Source: DASQZK01 sp963809925 (GTDB lineage Bacteria > Bacteroidota > Bacteroidia > Bacteroidales > GCA-2748055). Taken from it: a stretch of 64,000 nucleotides of DNA. A program made the translations under genes and the position numbers. The first letter of the stretch is position 1. The number at the start of each line of letters is the position of its first letter. The DNA is taken from assembly GCA_963809925.1 (NCBI GenBank), contig CAWELH010000010.1, positions 248,001 through 312,000 of the forward strand, read 5' to 3'. The notes below the pieces were generated by a model, which saw only the letters and a program-made list of their open reading frames with translations, was not told the origin of the DNA and searched no databases. This document shows positions 43,182 through 52,274 of the stretch, in pieces.

Positions 43182-44324
43182 ATGAGAGCAACCAGAATTT
43201 TATTGATTATCCTTGCAATTTTTATTGTTCTGCCATTTATTGGCCGTTTCTTCTGGGTTTTGCAGAAAGGGAGAAAGATGGAGATTATGATCGTTAATAA
43301 AACGGTACCAAAGGATTCCCATAATGAAGTCAAATCGCTAACCTGGGTACTTAACTACAATAAAATTCTTAAGACTGACAATGCCCGCTACAATTTTGAA
43401 AAGGATTACTACGGATACCATCCTGATGCACCTGCAGAAGAATGGAAGATTCGTTCGTTCAGAATAGCGGACCTGCCGTCGATCTGCGACAAGTACTCTG
43501 CGCTTATTTTTCTGGATAACCAGGGTGTGAAGTTGGTCGGGAATCGTCCGAATCTTTCTCCGAATTTTTATGGTGGATTCAATCAGAATGATTATCTGCT
43601 GCTAAAAAATATGATGGAAGCTGGGAAACTCATCGTGGCGGAATATAATTTTTTCTCTGATCCGACCGAAGATCTGGTGCGATACAATACGGAACAAATG
43701 CTTGACATTCATTGCCTTGGCTGGCGGGGTAAGTTCTTTTCAAACCTTAGCGCAGAAAAGATTACTGAGGAACTCGAACCGAAATGGATCGACAGATATA
43801 CCTCCATCAATGGTCAGGACTGGGCCTTTCAGGGGCCAGGTCTCGTATTGATCAATGTAAAGCAAAACCGGATCATCGTATTGCCTCGCGATGAATTCAT
43901 GGAGAAAGATTACCCGGATGTTGTGACAAAGAAGGACTATGCATCTTCTCGTAAACTTCCAGAAAAAAATGCATTCAGTAGTTGGTTCGCAATCGTATAT
44001 CAGGGCGAAAATGAGGTAATAAGCAATATCAACCTCAATCTTAACGAAAAGGGCAGGTCGGTGATGATGAGTAACGGACTGGAATGCAGTTTCCCCGCAG
44101 TCATAAAATCTACTCAGCACCCGTTTTATTTTATTGCCGGCGACTTTTCAAAGGAGGACGTAAGTCTGGCTCTGTCCCGCGTTCGTATCATCAATGATAT
44201 TTTCAGAATGATTGAAGGGAATATGACAGAGAATCCAAAAATGTTTTTTCACACATTTTACGTACCTTTCATGTCCTCCATTTTCGCAGAATACGACAGG
44301 GAAATGAATACCACAGGTGTTTAA
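43182..44324 (+). CDS. Membrane-anchored protein of unknown function
   Basis: A 380-residue protein with an N-terminal TM helix (about 6-27) and a large extracytoplasmic part. The pattern KYSALIFLDNQGVKLV followed by LLLKNMMEAGKLIVAEYNFF (split at about 103-118 and 139-158) resembles the central sheet of a class I glutamine-amidotransferase-like or ThuA-like fold, but no Cys-His pair stands out. The second half has beta strands and conserved-looking Trp/Tyr residues. It has a spacious 246-nt AT-rich gap upstream. I do not recognise the family, so no function is proposed. Confidence 0.7.
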   Translation: MRATRILLIILAIFIVLPFIGRFFWVLQKGRKMEIMIVNKTVPKDSHNEVKSLTWVLNYNKILKTDNARYNFEKDYYGYHPDAPAEEWKIRSFRIADLPSICDKYSALIFLDNQGVKLVGNRPNLSPNFYGGFNQNDYLLLKNMMEAGKLIVAEYNFFSDPTEDLVRYNTEQMLDIHCLGWRGKFFSNLSAEKITEELEPKWIDRYTSINGQDWAFQGPGLVLINVKQNRIIVLPRDEFMEKDYPDVVTKKDYASSRKLPEKNAFSSWFAIVYQGENEVISNINLNLNEKGRSVMMSNGLECSFPAVIKSTQHPFYFIAGDFSKEDVSLALSRVRIINDIFRMIEGNMTENPKMFFHTFYVPFMSSIFAEYDREMNTTGV

Positions 44325-44382
44325 ATAACGCCGGTTACTGAATGGTTTCTGCGTTGTAATGTAAATTAATCCATATTTAGTG

Positions 44383-45162
44383 ATGGATAAGATGAGTATC
44401 GCCCTCGTTCAGGCTGATCTTTCCTGGGAAGATGCTGCTTCAAACCGAAGACTTTTCGATGATATTCTGGATAACCTTCATGACAAGGTTGATTTGATCA
44501 TTCTTCCGGAGATGTTTTCTACTGGGTTTTCTATGAATTCGACACTACTGGCTGAAGAACTCTCAGGCGAAACCATTGCATGGATGCATGACAGGGCTTC
44601 GGCTCTGGGATCGGTGATAACAGGCAGCCTTATTATCCGGGAAAACGATCAGTTTTTTAACCGTCTCATCTGGATGCGTCCTGACGGATCGATGGACTGG
44701 TACGATAAGCGCCACCTTTTCAGGATGGGACGGGAAAATCAGTTTTATAGTCCTGGCAAGCACCGGCTGATTACAGAACTCAAAGGTTGGCGTATTTGTC
44801 CGCTCATTTGCTATGATCTTCGGTTTCCCGTATGGAGCCGTAACAGGCATGATACTGACCTGCTGATCTACGTGGCCAACTGGCCTGCATCAAGGCGCCG
44901 GGTATGGAACACCTTGCTTAAAGCCAGGGCAATTGAAAACCAGGTTTACGTTGCTGGAGTCAACAGGGTAGGTTCTGACGGTGAGGGGATTATCTATCAT
45001 GGCGATTCCTGCCTGATAAATGCAAGAGGCGAAGTGATTTCGGGAATGGACGGTAACTTTCCTGGGGTCACCATTTCTGAAATCGATCCGGTTGATCTTC
45101 TTGCCTTCCGAAAAAAATTCCCCATAGGGGACGATGCCGATGAGTTCACGATTCATCCATAA
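44383..45162 (+). CDS. Nitrilase-superfamily amidase (omega-amidase, YafV-like)
   Basis: A 259-residue carbon-nitrogen hydrolase. The catalytic triad is E43 (LPEMFSTGFSM), K109 (WYDKRHLFRMG) and C143 (PLICYDLRFPVWSR), which is the signature pattern of the YafV/Nit2 omega-amidase group, that hydrolyses 2-oxoglutaramate and 2-oxosuccinamate formed by glutamine or methionine-salvage transaminases. ATG at 44383 is preferred to the overlapping GTG at 44380. It stands alone, 58 nt after the previous gene. Confidence 0.92.
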   Translation: MDKMSIALVQADLSWEDAASNRRLFDDILDNLHDKVDLIILPEMFSTGFSMNSTLLAEELSGETIAWMHDRASALGSVITGSLIIRENDQFFNRLIWMRPDGSMDWYDKRHLFRMGRENQFYSPGKHRLITELKGWRICPLICYDLRFPVWSRNRHDTDLLIYVANWPASRRRVWNTLLKARAIENQVYVAGVNRVGSDGEGIIYHGDSCLINARGEVISGMDGNFPGVTISEIDPVDLLAFRKKFPIGDDADEFTIHP

Positions 45163-45368
45163 ATTCTGCAAGAATGTGAGAAACTACTCCAGGAAATGGA
45201 ACAGCGTTTATTCTCCCTACAAAATAGAAATCCTTACACGAATCCTTTAAGGTATTTCATTAATGGATCCGTGAAGGACTTATCTGGTTGTGAACTTCTT
45301 TCAGAATAGTTACTCCGGCCGATTGGCGTTGGAGATTTCTTCAGAATAGCCTTTAGAAGGCCCAAAGA

Positions 45369-45911
45369 TTAGTGTTCGTGCTTGCTGTGACAGTCTTCCT
45401 TGTCGCATCCCTCACAACTTCCGTGTGAATGGATGTGCCCGTGCTCCAGCTCGTCCTCTTTGGCTTCCCTTATATCAGTTACTTCTCCGCTAAAATACAG
45501 GTTTGTACCTGCCATGGGATGGTTGAAATCCATTTTCACTGCATCTTCACTAATCTCCTTGACGATACCATTAAGACGGTTGCCTTCACGGTCCAGCATG
45601 GGGATCGTATTCCCAAGTTTTAGCAGATTGTTATCTATTTCACCTTCTATGCGAAAAACATCGATAGGTACTTCAACAATGGCATTTTCCTGAACTGAGC
45701 CATAGGCATCTTCACTGGTAAGGCTAAACTGAAACGGATCACCTACATTGAGCCCGGCAAGATTATCTTCAAATTTTGGCAGGAGATTTCCCCTTCCGAA
45801 TAAGAAAGTCAGCGGACTGTCTTTGGAGAGTTCTTCCACAACTTCACCCTTCAGGTTGTCTTTTCTTAACTGGTAAACAATCGAAACAACTTTGTTTTCT
45901 GCTATTGTCAT
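45369..45911 (-). CDS. slyD: SlyD-type FKBP peptidyl-prolyl isomerase with metal-binding tail
   Basis: A 180-residue protein with an FKBP domain (about 1-70 and 130-155) interrupted by the insert-in-flap chaperone domain (about 72-128), as in SlyD. The C-terminal 25 residues are rich in His and Cys (HGHIHSHGSCEGCDKEDC), which should bind nickel or other metals. It speeds proline isomerisation and acts as a chaperone, possibly also delivering metal for hydrogenase-type enzymes. Single gene, 108 nt downstream of the antiporter gene on the same strand. Confidence 0.93.
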   Translation of the reverse strand: MTIAENKVVSIVYQLRKDNLKGEVVEELSKDSPLTFLFGRGNLLPKFEDNLAGLNVGDPFQFSLTSEDAYGSVQENAIVEVPIDVFRIEGEIDNNLLKLGNTIPMLDREGNRLNGIVKEISEDAVKMDFNHPMAGTNLYFSGEVTDIREAKEDELEHGHIHSHGSCEGCDKEDCHSKHEH

Positions 45912-46019
45912 TGTAAAAATATTTAATTGGATAATTTAAACTTCAAATAAAGTGGATTATATCAACTTATCAAAAAAAGTGATTGTTAAATTTTATTTAA
46001 ATTACGTAAGAATTAACAG

Positions 46020-47300
46020 TCACTTTGATTTATTGTTCTCCAATCCTTGTTCAAGATTTCCCTCAACCCCTATTTTTGCCCTATTTGCATCCAGTTCCGG
46101 AAAGGGAGCCTCAAGCCCTTTTCGCTTTCTGTCATTAACTAGAGAAATGGTCATGGCCATACTGCTGGCGATAATGATGAAAAGTAAAATACCCGGATCG
46201 AATCGTTCATTAGCTATTTCCGGCGGAATGGCATAAAATAGCAGGATGGTGATGAGTCCCCTGGGAGCCAGGTAAATTTCAGGGAAGAAATTTTTCACTT
46301 TAAGTAGCCTGAAAATGACATATCGGACGCCATAAATGATAAGTAGGATGACCACACTCATCAGTAGAACTCTCCAGCTGATGAGGGAAGAGAGCGTTAT
46401 GGTAATGCCGAAGATCACAAAAAAAAACGTCCTTACAATAAATGCTGATTCCAGTGTGATGATCCTGAAATTGCTGCTGATCTCTTTAAGTGAATCCTCG
46501 CGGATGAGGTTCTTAAGCTTTCCTCCAAAGAAAATATGACGGTTTTGAAGCACGAGTCCGAATACCAGGATGATCATCAGTGAGGAGAGGTGCATGAGTT
46601 TAGCCAGGGAATAGAGGAGGATGAGCACTGCAATAAGCAGAAAAAGCTTGACCTGTGTTCTGATGTTCTGAAAAATGAGGATCAGGACATAACTCACGGC
46701 AAAGGAAACGGCAATGGTACCAAATATATTCACCATCAGCCTCAGACTTATTTCTCCGACACTTTCCGCACTGGCGCTTTCAATCAGAAAGTAAAAAACC
46801 ATAATTCCAAGAATGTCGGAAAAAGTGCTTTCATATATCATAAATTCCTTTTTCTTGTCATCAAGGCCGGACGTACTCGGGATTACGATGGCACTGCTGA
46901 TGATGGACAACGGTATGGCGTAAATAAGCGACTCAAACAGCGTAGCTTTCAGATAAATTGAAACGATGAGAGCGATGAAAAAGGCGGTAAGGATGAGTGA
47001 GAAGAGCGCAATAAGAAAGGACCGCCATATCAAACCCTGCTTTTCTTTACTGAGGCGCAGATCGAGAGAAGCCTCCAGAACAATCATGATGAGACCGACA
47101 ATTCCCAGAATCTCGAGAATTGGCATAAAATTCAGCATGCCGATGCTGAAAAAATTAAATGCAAGGTGAATTACTATACCGGTACTGATCAACAAAAGAA
47201 CACTCGGTATGCTTGTCCTCTTTGAAACAATGTTATACATGTAACTCAGGATAACGATAACCGAGCAGGCTATGATGATCTCATACGAAGAAAATTCCAT
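46020..47300 (-). CDS. Cation:proton antiporter (CPA family)
   Basis: A 426-residue membrane protein with about 12 hydrophobic segments across residues 5-400 and the pattern of a sodium/proton exchanger. The segment AIPLSIISSAIVIPSTSGLDD (split near 128-148) and FSDILGIMVFY (about 159-169, with an Asp typical of the ion site) match the core helices. The last 35 residues are hydrophilic. It exchanges a monovalent cation for protons at the inner membrane; which cation is unknown. Its start is 3 nt from the stop of the upstream small OM barrel gene, so both share an operon. Confidence 0.87.
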   Translation of the reverse strand: MEFSSYEIIIACSVIVILSYMYNIVSKRTSIPSVLLLISTGIVIHLAFNFFSIGMLNFMPILEILGIVGLIMIVLEASLDLRLSKEKQGLIWRSFLIALFSLILTAFFIALIVSIYLKATLFESLIYAIPLSIISSAIVIPSTSGLDDKKKEFMIYESTFSDILGIMVFYFLIESASAESVGEISLRLMVNIFGTIAVSFAVSYVLILIFQNIRTQVKLFLLIAVLILLYSLAKLMHLSSLMIILVFGLVLQNRHIFFGGKLKNLIREDSLKEISSNFRIITLESAFIVRTFFFVIFGITITLSSLISWRVLLMSVVILLIIYGVRYVIFRLLKVKNFFPEIYLAPRGLITILLFYAIPPEIANERFDPGILLFIIIASSMAMTISLVNDRKRKGLEAPFPELDANRAKIGVEGNLEQGLENNKSK

Positions 47301-47303
47301 AGT

Positions 47304-47930
47304 TTAAAAATATAGTTGAAATCCCATTCGCAGAATTGGGTTGGTATACAATGAAAAGGAGGATGTGTCGGTATCCCAGAGAAATAACAGGCTGAATGCC
47401 GCACGTTGGCCGGCTGGCTGACGCAGGCCCACCCCGATAAGCGTAGTACTGTACCAAAATCGCCCGTCAAGCGGGTAGGTTGGGTAGTCAAAATACCTTT
47501 TCTCAAGGCTTAATCCCTCATACTCAATATGTCCGAATATTGCGCTATTTATACCCAGGGGAATCACCTTGTCCAGATTCCTGATCACATCCAGCTCGCT
47601 ATACGCTCGCATTCCATAAATGTGGGTCTTGTAGTTGTTGAAGGTATACTGCCTGGAATCTTTCAGAAATTCATACCGTCCCCCAATCGCGATCGACAGA
47701 CGGTTTGTAAGATAATACCCCAGTGCAGGCGATACATCGATCCTTGTAACGGTACCGAACATTAAGCCGAAATCCGGTGCTATGAAAAATTTACCAGCCC
47801 TGTTTTCCGCCTCAGGCTCAGGAAGTCTTTCGGGACCATACTCATACTGGCCCGTTGCAGTACTGAAATGGCCGAGGCATGCCAGTAATAAAGTGAAGAC
47901 AATAAAAAAACGGTTACATTTCGTTTTCAT
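47304..47930 (-). CDS. Small outer-membrane beta-barrel protein
   Basis: A 208-residue protein with a signal peptide (about 1-27, ending ATGQ). The rest shows alternating hydrophobic strands with aromatic residues and ends with a terminal Phe (GFQLYF), as expected of an outer-membrane barrel of about eight strands. It is the first gene of a two-gene unit with the antiporter. Function unknown. Confidence 0.75.
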   Translation of the reverse strand: MKTKCNRFFIVFTLLLACLGHFSTATGQYEYGPERLPEPEAENRAGKFFIAPDFGLMFGTVTRIDVSPALGYYLTNRLSIAIGGRYEFLKDSRQYTFNNYKTHIYGMRAYSELDVIRNLDKVIPLGINSAIFGHIEYEGLSLEKRYFDYPTYPLDGRFWYSTTLIGVGLRQPAGQRAAFSLLFLWDTDTSSFSLYTNPILRMGFQLYF

Positions 47931-48138
47931 TTCAAATCCAAATAGTTCTCCAATACGTCGCTTAAAATTACAATTAAAACGGAGAAGAGGGGCGAAGTGT
48001 TATAAAAAGTCTGCATTTTATATCCTTTATTCGTACCCATATGGCAGGGCGTAACCATCGCCAAATGTAAATCCCCGATGCTTAGGAAATGGCTGCAATG
48101 CAGCTTATCTTTGTCTCTTAACCGAATTATCTGCAAAA

Positions 48139-48849
48139 ATGAATGTTCTAATCACCGGCGCAGGCAAAGGTCTTGGAGCTGCATTAGCTGCTTGTTTTGC
48201 CAGCAACGCTCCAATCCGTATATTCCTGACATCCCGTAACAAAAACAGTCTGAATGCGCTTAAAAACAACCTCAAAACGAAGTTTCCAATGGCTGAGGTG
48301 GTCATAATTGCATGTGACCTTACAAGCAGCGATGATCTGGATGCGCTGGCTGACTGCTTACATTCTTCCGTAACGACGCTAGACATCGTAATTAATAATG
48401 CAGGTATGCTGGTCAACAAACCTTTTGATCAGTTTGATATATCTTTGGCAGAAGAGGTCTTCAGGGTGAATTATTTTGCTCCGGCAGCGCTGATAAAGAA
48501 AGTCAGCAGTTTGCTTGAAGCTGCAGACAAGCCTCATGTGGTTAATATAGCCAGCATGGGGGGTGTCCAGGGAAGCGTAAAATTCCCGGGCCTCTCACAT
48601 TATAGCGCTTCAAAGGCGGCCCTGTCTGTTCTGACTGAATGTCTGGCTGCAGAATATAAAGAGAAGGGGATAGCATTTAATTGCCTGGCGCCCGGATCGT
48701 TCCGGTCAGAAATGCTCGAAACAGCATTTCCCGGATACAGTGCACCCGTTGAACCGGAGGATATGGCCCGATTTGTTTGTGATTTTGCGATGAAAGCACA
48801 TCATGTGATGAATGGAAAGATTATTCCGGTAGCTCTTTCAACCCCCTGA
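48139..48849 (+). CDS. Short-chain dehydrogenase/reductase
   Basis: A 236-residue classical SDR. The cofactor loop is TGAGKGLG (6-13), NNAG at 86-89, and the catalytic Ser139, Tyr155 and Lys159 are in SMGGVQ...HYSASKA. It should use NAD(P) to reduce or oxidise an alcohol/ketone; the substrate is unknown. It converges on the fermentation cluster with an 17-nt gap but is on the opposite strand. Confidence 0.9.
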   Translation: MNVLITGAGKGLGAALAACFASNAPIRIFLTSRNKNSLNALKNNLKTKFPMAEVVIIACDLTSSDDLDALADCLHSSVTTLDIVINNAGMLVNKPFDQFDISLAEEVFRVNYFAPAALIKKVSSLLEAADKPHVVNIASMGGVQGSVKFPGLSHYSASKAALSVLTECLAAEYKEKGIAFNCLAPGSFRSEMLETAFPGYSAPVEPEDMARFVCDFAMKAHHVMNGKIIPVALSTP

Positions 48850-48866
48850 CCGGCCGTATGCCATGA

Positions 48867-49973
48867 TCAGATCTCAGTATTGACCATGTTTTCTTCATTG
48901 TACTCTTTCGGTTCAACCTCTCCTTTAAGAACCATAAGTCCGTTCATGGCAAGTGCATGCATCTCGTCCTCACCCGGGTAAATGATGACCGGTGCAATGA
49001 ACGAAACCATTTTTTTGATGTATTCCACTACCATCGGGTTGTTGGCAATGCCGCCTGTCAGTATGATTCCATCCACTTCACCATTGAGTACGGTAGCCAG
49101 TGCCCCGATCTCCTTAGCTACCTGGTATGACATTGCATCCTGGATCATCCTGGCTGTTTCATCGCCCTCCATGGCCATCAGCTCGATCTGGTAAGCACTG
49201 TTCGTCCCAAAATATGCCATCAGACCGCCATTACCCGTGATCATGCGTTTGACATCCTCGATATCGGAACCCTCCTTAAAACATTCCTTGATAAGCTGAC
49301 CTGCAGGCACAGTGCCGGATCTTTCCGGCGAGAACGGACCTTCTCCATCGAGGGCGTTATTAACATCAATGACCCTGCCCCTGAGGTGTGCACCTACTGA
49401 GATACCACCGCCCATATGGGCAATGATCAGGTTCAGGTCCACATATTTTTTATTCAGTAGCCGTGCATATGCCCTTGCTGTGGCCTTCTGGTTAAGTGCA
49501 TGGAATATCGACATGCGCTTAAAACCGGGATGACCGGCAATCCGAGCTACATCGACCAATTCGTCTACTACTACAGGATCTGCAATGAACGCCCTGGCAT
49601 TTGGCAGACTTCTGGCAATGTCATCGGCGATAAGGCCACCAAGATTACTGGCATGTTCGCCAAGGACTCCTTCGAGCAAGTCCTTCTTCATCCGGTCATT
49701 GATGATGTATATGCCGGATTTGATGGGTTTGATCAAGCCGCCGCGACCCACTACCGCTTCGATCTTTTCCATCTCGATTTGAGCATGCTTCAGTTCATCC
49801 ATGATGATATCTTTCCGGTAACTGTACTGGTCCACAATATTTTCGAACTGGCAAAGCTCCTCAGACGGATGCTGGATGCTTTTGAGAAAGATGACCTTCG
49901 TATTGGCATAAACAGCGATCTTTGTAGATGTTGATCCTGGGTTTATGGCAAGAATTTGTTTAAGTCCCGTCAT
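48867..49973 (-). CDS. buk: Butyrate kinase
   Basis: A 368-residue ASKHA-fold acyl kinase: butyryl phosphate plus ADP to butyrate plus ATP. N-terminal phosphate loop ILAINPGSTSTKIAVY, the central HMGGGISVGAH (about 197-207) and the C-terminal adenosine loop ILTGGIANN identify Buk rather than acetate kinase (which is a separate gene at 50885). It could also act on branched acyl phosphates (isobutyryl, isovaleryl). Last gene of the cluster, 11 nt after ptb, so ptb and buk are coupled as in clostridia. Confidence 0.93.
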   Translation of the reverse strand: MTGLKQILAINPGSTSTKIAVYANTKVIFLKSIQHPSEELCQFENIVDQYSYRKDIIMDELKHAQIEMEKIEAVVGRGGLIKPIKSGIYIINDRMKKDLLEGVLGEHASNLGGLIADDIARSLPNARAFIADPVVVDELVDVARIAGHPGFKRMSIFHALNQKATARAYARLLNKKYVDLNLIIAHMGGGISVGAHLRGRVIDVNNALDGEGPFSPERSGTVPAGQLIKECFKEGSDIEDVKRMITGNGGLMAYFGTNSAYQIELMAMEGDETARMIQDAMSYQVAKEIGALATVLNGEVDGIILTGGIANNPMVVEYIKKMVSFIAPVIIYPGEDEMHALAMNGLMVLKGEVEPKEYNEENMVNTEI

Positions 49974-49984
49974 GATGTAAAGTT

Positions 49985-50881
49985 TTAGATAGCAGCAGCT
50001 AATGCAATGGAATATAGTTTACTTTCCTCCGTGTCGGCACGCGATGTCAGCACAACAGGGGCTGTGGCTCCGGTGATGATGGCTGCCGATACTGCGTCGG
50101 AAAGGAAACTCATGGATTTATACAGGATATTTCCGCTGTCCAGGTCGGGAGTAAGGAGTATATCCGCATCGCCGGCAACAGATGAACGGATTCCCTTATG
50201 CTCTGCAGCTTTTACCGAAATGGCATTGTCGAGAGCAAGCGGTCCGTCAACAATACAGCCCTTGATCTGCCCTCTGATATTCATCTGTGTCAGAATTGCC
50301 GCATCGGTAGTGGATGTGATCTTTTCGTTGACGGTTTCAATTGGTCCGAGTACCGCCACCTTTGGTTCTTTTATGCCGAGAGCCTCGAAAACCTCGGTCG
50401 CATTTTGAATGATACTGACCTTCTCGTTGACCGTAGGATAAATATTCATGGCAGCATCGGTAACTCCCAGGAGCTTAGGATAGTAACGGGTCTGGAATAT
50501 GGCCAGGTGGCTGAGGATATCCCTTTTCCTCAAACCTTTGTCAGCATCGAGTATGGCTTTGAGAAGTGGTGCGGAAGCAACCATTCCCTTCATGAGGATT
50601 TCAGCACGGCCCTCCCTGATAATTTCAACGGCCCGAATGCAGGATAGCAACGGGTCCTTTTCATCAATGAGTTCGAAGGCTGAAATATCAAATTTGATCT
50701 GACGGGCTATCTCTTGGATCTTACCTGAATGACCAATGAGAACGGGCTCGATGATATTCAGTTCAACAGCCTGTTTTAAAGCCAGTAGAACATGATGATC
50801 TTCAGCAGCGGCAACAGCCATTCTGCGGCTCTCCCTTCTCCTTGCCTTTTCCCTGATGTCATCGAGCGACCTGCATTTCAT
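49985..50881 (-). CDS. ptb: Phosphate butyryltransferase (Ptb-type)
   Basis: A 298-residue member of the phosphate acyltransferase family in the Ptb size class, converting butyryl-CoA plus phosphate to butyryl phosphate. It shows the family patterns RRMAVAAAEDHHVL, MKGMVASAPLLKAILD and GPLALDNAIS, and the C-terminal GADILL-like region DADILLTPDLDSGNILYKSM. It sits 3 nt after ackA and 11 nt before buk, the standard Ptb-Buk pair for ATP formation. Annotation pipelines sometimes call this bifunctional enoyl-CoA hydratase/phosphate acetyltransferase, but only the transferase domain is present. Confidence 0.92.
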   Translation of the reverse strand: MKCRSLDDIREKARRRESRRMAVAAAEDHHVLLALKQAVELNIIEPVLIGHSGKIQEIARQIKFDISAFELIDEKDPLLSCIRAVEIIREGRAEILMKGMVASAPLLKAILDADKGLRKRDILSHLAIFQTRYYPKLLGVTDAAMNIYPTVNEKVSIIQNATEVFEALGIKEPKVAVLGPIETVNEKITSTTDAAILTQMNIRGQIKGCIVDGPLALDNAISVKAAEHKGIRSSVAGDADILLTPDLDSGNILYKSMSFLSDAVSAAIITGATAPVVLTSRADTEESKLYSIALAAAI

Positions 50882-50884
50882 TGT

Positions 50885-52090
50885 TTACCTGGATTCGTTA
50901 ATAATGCGTTCAGTATCGCTTGCAATAACAAATTCTTCATTGGTAGGTACCACCATGGCAATGACCCGCGACCCGGCCTTTGTAATGATTTTTTCTTTTC
51001 CACGTACACCGGCATTGGATTCCTGGTCAAATTCGAGTCCCATGTACTCAAAACCACTACAGATCTCTTCCCGGCTTTCAGGGGCATTCTCCCCGACACC
51101 GCCGGTAAAGACAACCACATCCACGCCCCCCATAGCCGCTGCATAGGCTCCGATATATTTTCTTATTCTGTAATGATACATGTCCAGCCCAAGCCGGGCT
51201 CTCTCATTACCACCTTCCGCGGCACTCTCAATTTCACGCATATCGGATGATATCCCTGTTATGCCCAGCATCCCACTGTGTTTGTTGATGAGTGTATTGG
51301 CATTGTGTGAATCAATTCCTTCTTTTTGCATGATGTAAATCAGAACACCCAGATCCAGATCACCGGTACGCGTTCCCATAATCAGGCCTTCCACAGGTGT
51401 AAGCCCCATGGAAGTGTCAACGGATTTTCCACCCCTCACTGCAGTGATTGAAGCACCATTGCCCAAATGACAGGTGATAATCTTTAATTCTTTAATCTCC
51501 TTTTTCAGGATCTGTGCTGCCCTTGAAGCAACATACTGATGGCTGGATCCGTGAAATCCGTAACGCCTCAGGCCATATTTTGTGTACAGTGAGTGCGGTA
51601 TGGCATACATGTACGCTCGTGAGGGCATGGTCTGGTGAAAAGCAGTATCAAAAGTACCTACCTGGGGGACATTGGGCAGAAGGCTTTGCATAGCAAAGAT
51701 ACCCTTCAGGTTTGGCGGATTATGCAACGGCGCAAGGTCGATGCATTCCTCCATTTTCTCCACGACCTCTTTAGTGATGAGTACACTATCCTTGAACGTT
51801 TCCCCGCCGTGAACAACGCGGTGTCCCACTGCATCAATCTCATCAAAGCTTTTAAGGGAACCGTATTTTTCACTTTTCAGGATGCCAAGGATAAATTCTA
51901 TTCCCTGCTGATGATCCAGGATTTCACCCTCAAGTTTCACTTTTTTGCCATCGTTACGTTCATGTTTGATAAATGAACCGTGCAACCCTATTTTTTCTGC
52001 AACACCTTTGGCCAGGACACTGGAATTTGTTGAATCAAAAAGCTGGTATTTAACGGATGAGCTTCCGCAGTTAAGTACAATGATTTTCAT
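50885..52090 (-). CDS. ackA: Acetate kinase
   Basis: A 401-residue kinase: acetyl phosphate plus ADP to acetate plus ATP. N-terminal motif MKIIVLNCGSSSVKYQLF starts at the ATG at 52090; the longer frame from 52120 adds ten residues without support. Further family patterns are RYGFHGSSHQYVA, HLGNGASITAV (about 205-215) and FTGGVGENAPESR. Together with pta (53278-54279) it completes the acetate branch. It is 3 nt upstream of ptb. Confidence 0.96.
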   Translation of the reverse strand: MKIIVLNCGSSSVKYQLFDSTNSSVLAKGVAEKIGLHGSFIKHERNDGKKVKLEGEILDHQQGIEFILGILKSEKYGSLKSFDEIDAVGHRVVHGGETFKDSVLITKEVVEKMEECIDLAPLHNPPNLKGIFAMQSLLPNVPQVGTFDTAFHQTMPSRAYMYAIPHSLYTKYGLRRYGFHGSSHQYVASRAAQILKKEIKELKIITCHLGNGASITAVRGGKSVDTSMGLTPVEGLIMGTRTGDLDLGVLIYIMQKEGIDSHNANTLINKHSGMLGITGISSDMREIESAAEGGNERARLGLDMYHYRIRKYIGAYAAAMGGVDVVVFTGGVGENAPESREEICSGFEYMGLEFDQESNAGVRGKEKIITKAGSRVIAMVVPTNEEFVIASDTERIINESR

Positions 52091-52274
52091 GCTTAGTATT
52101 TTATTTAACCTTGCCCGCATAATGCGGGGATACTACCATATTCCGGATCATTCCTGTTTGTTCCGCCTGTCATGGAACATGGTGTTGCTATTTATTTTAG
52201 AATAATAAGAACAATTTGCCGCTTTCTTTAAAACGACCGGAAAGCTTCATCCGGCATCTTCCCGGCAGACAAAA

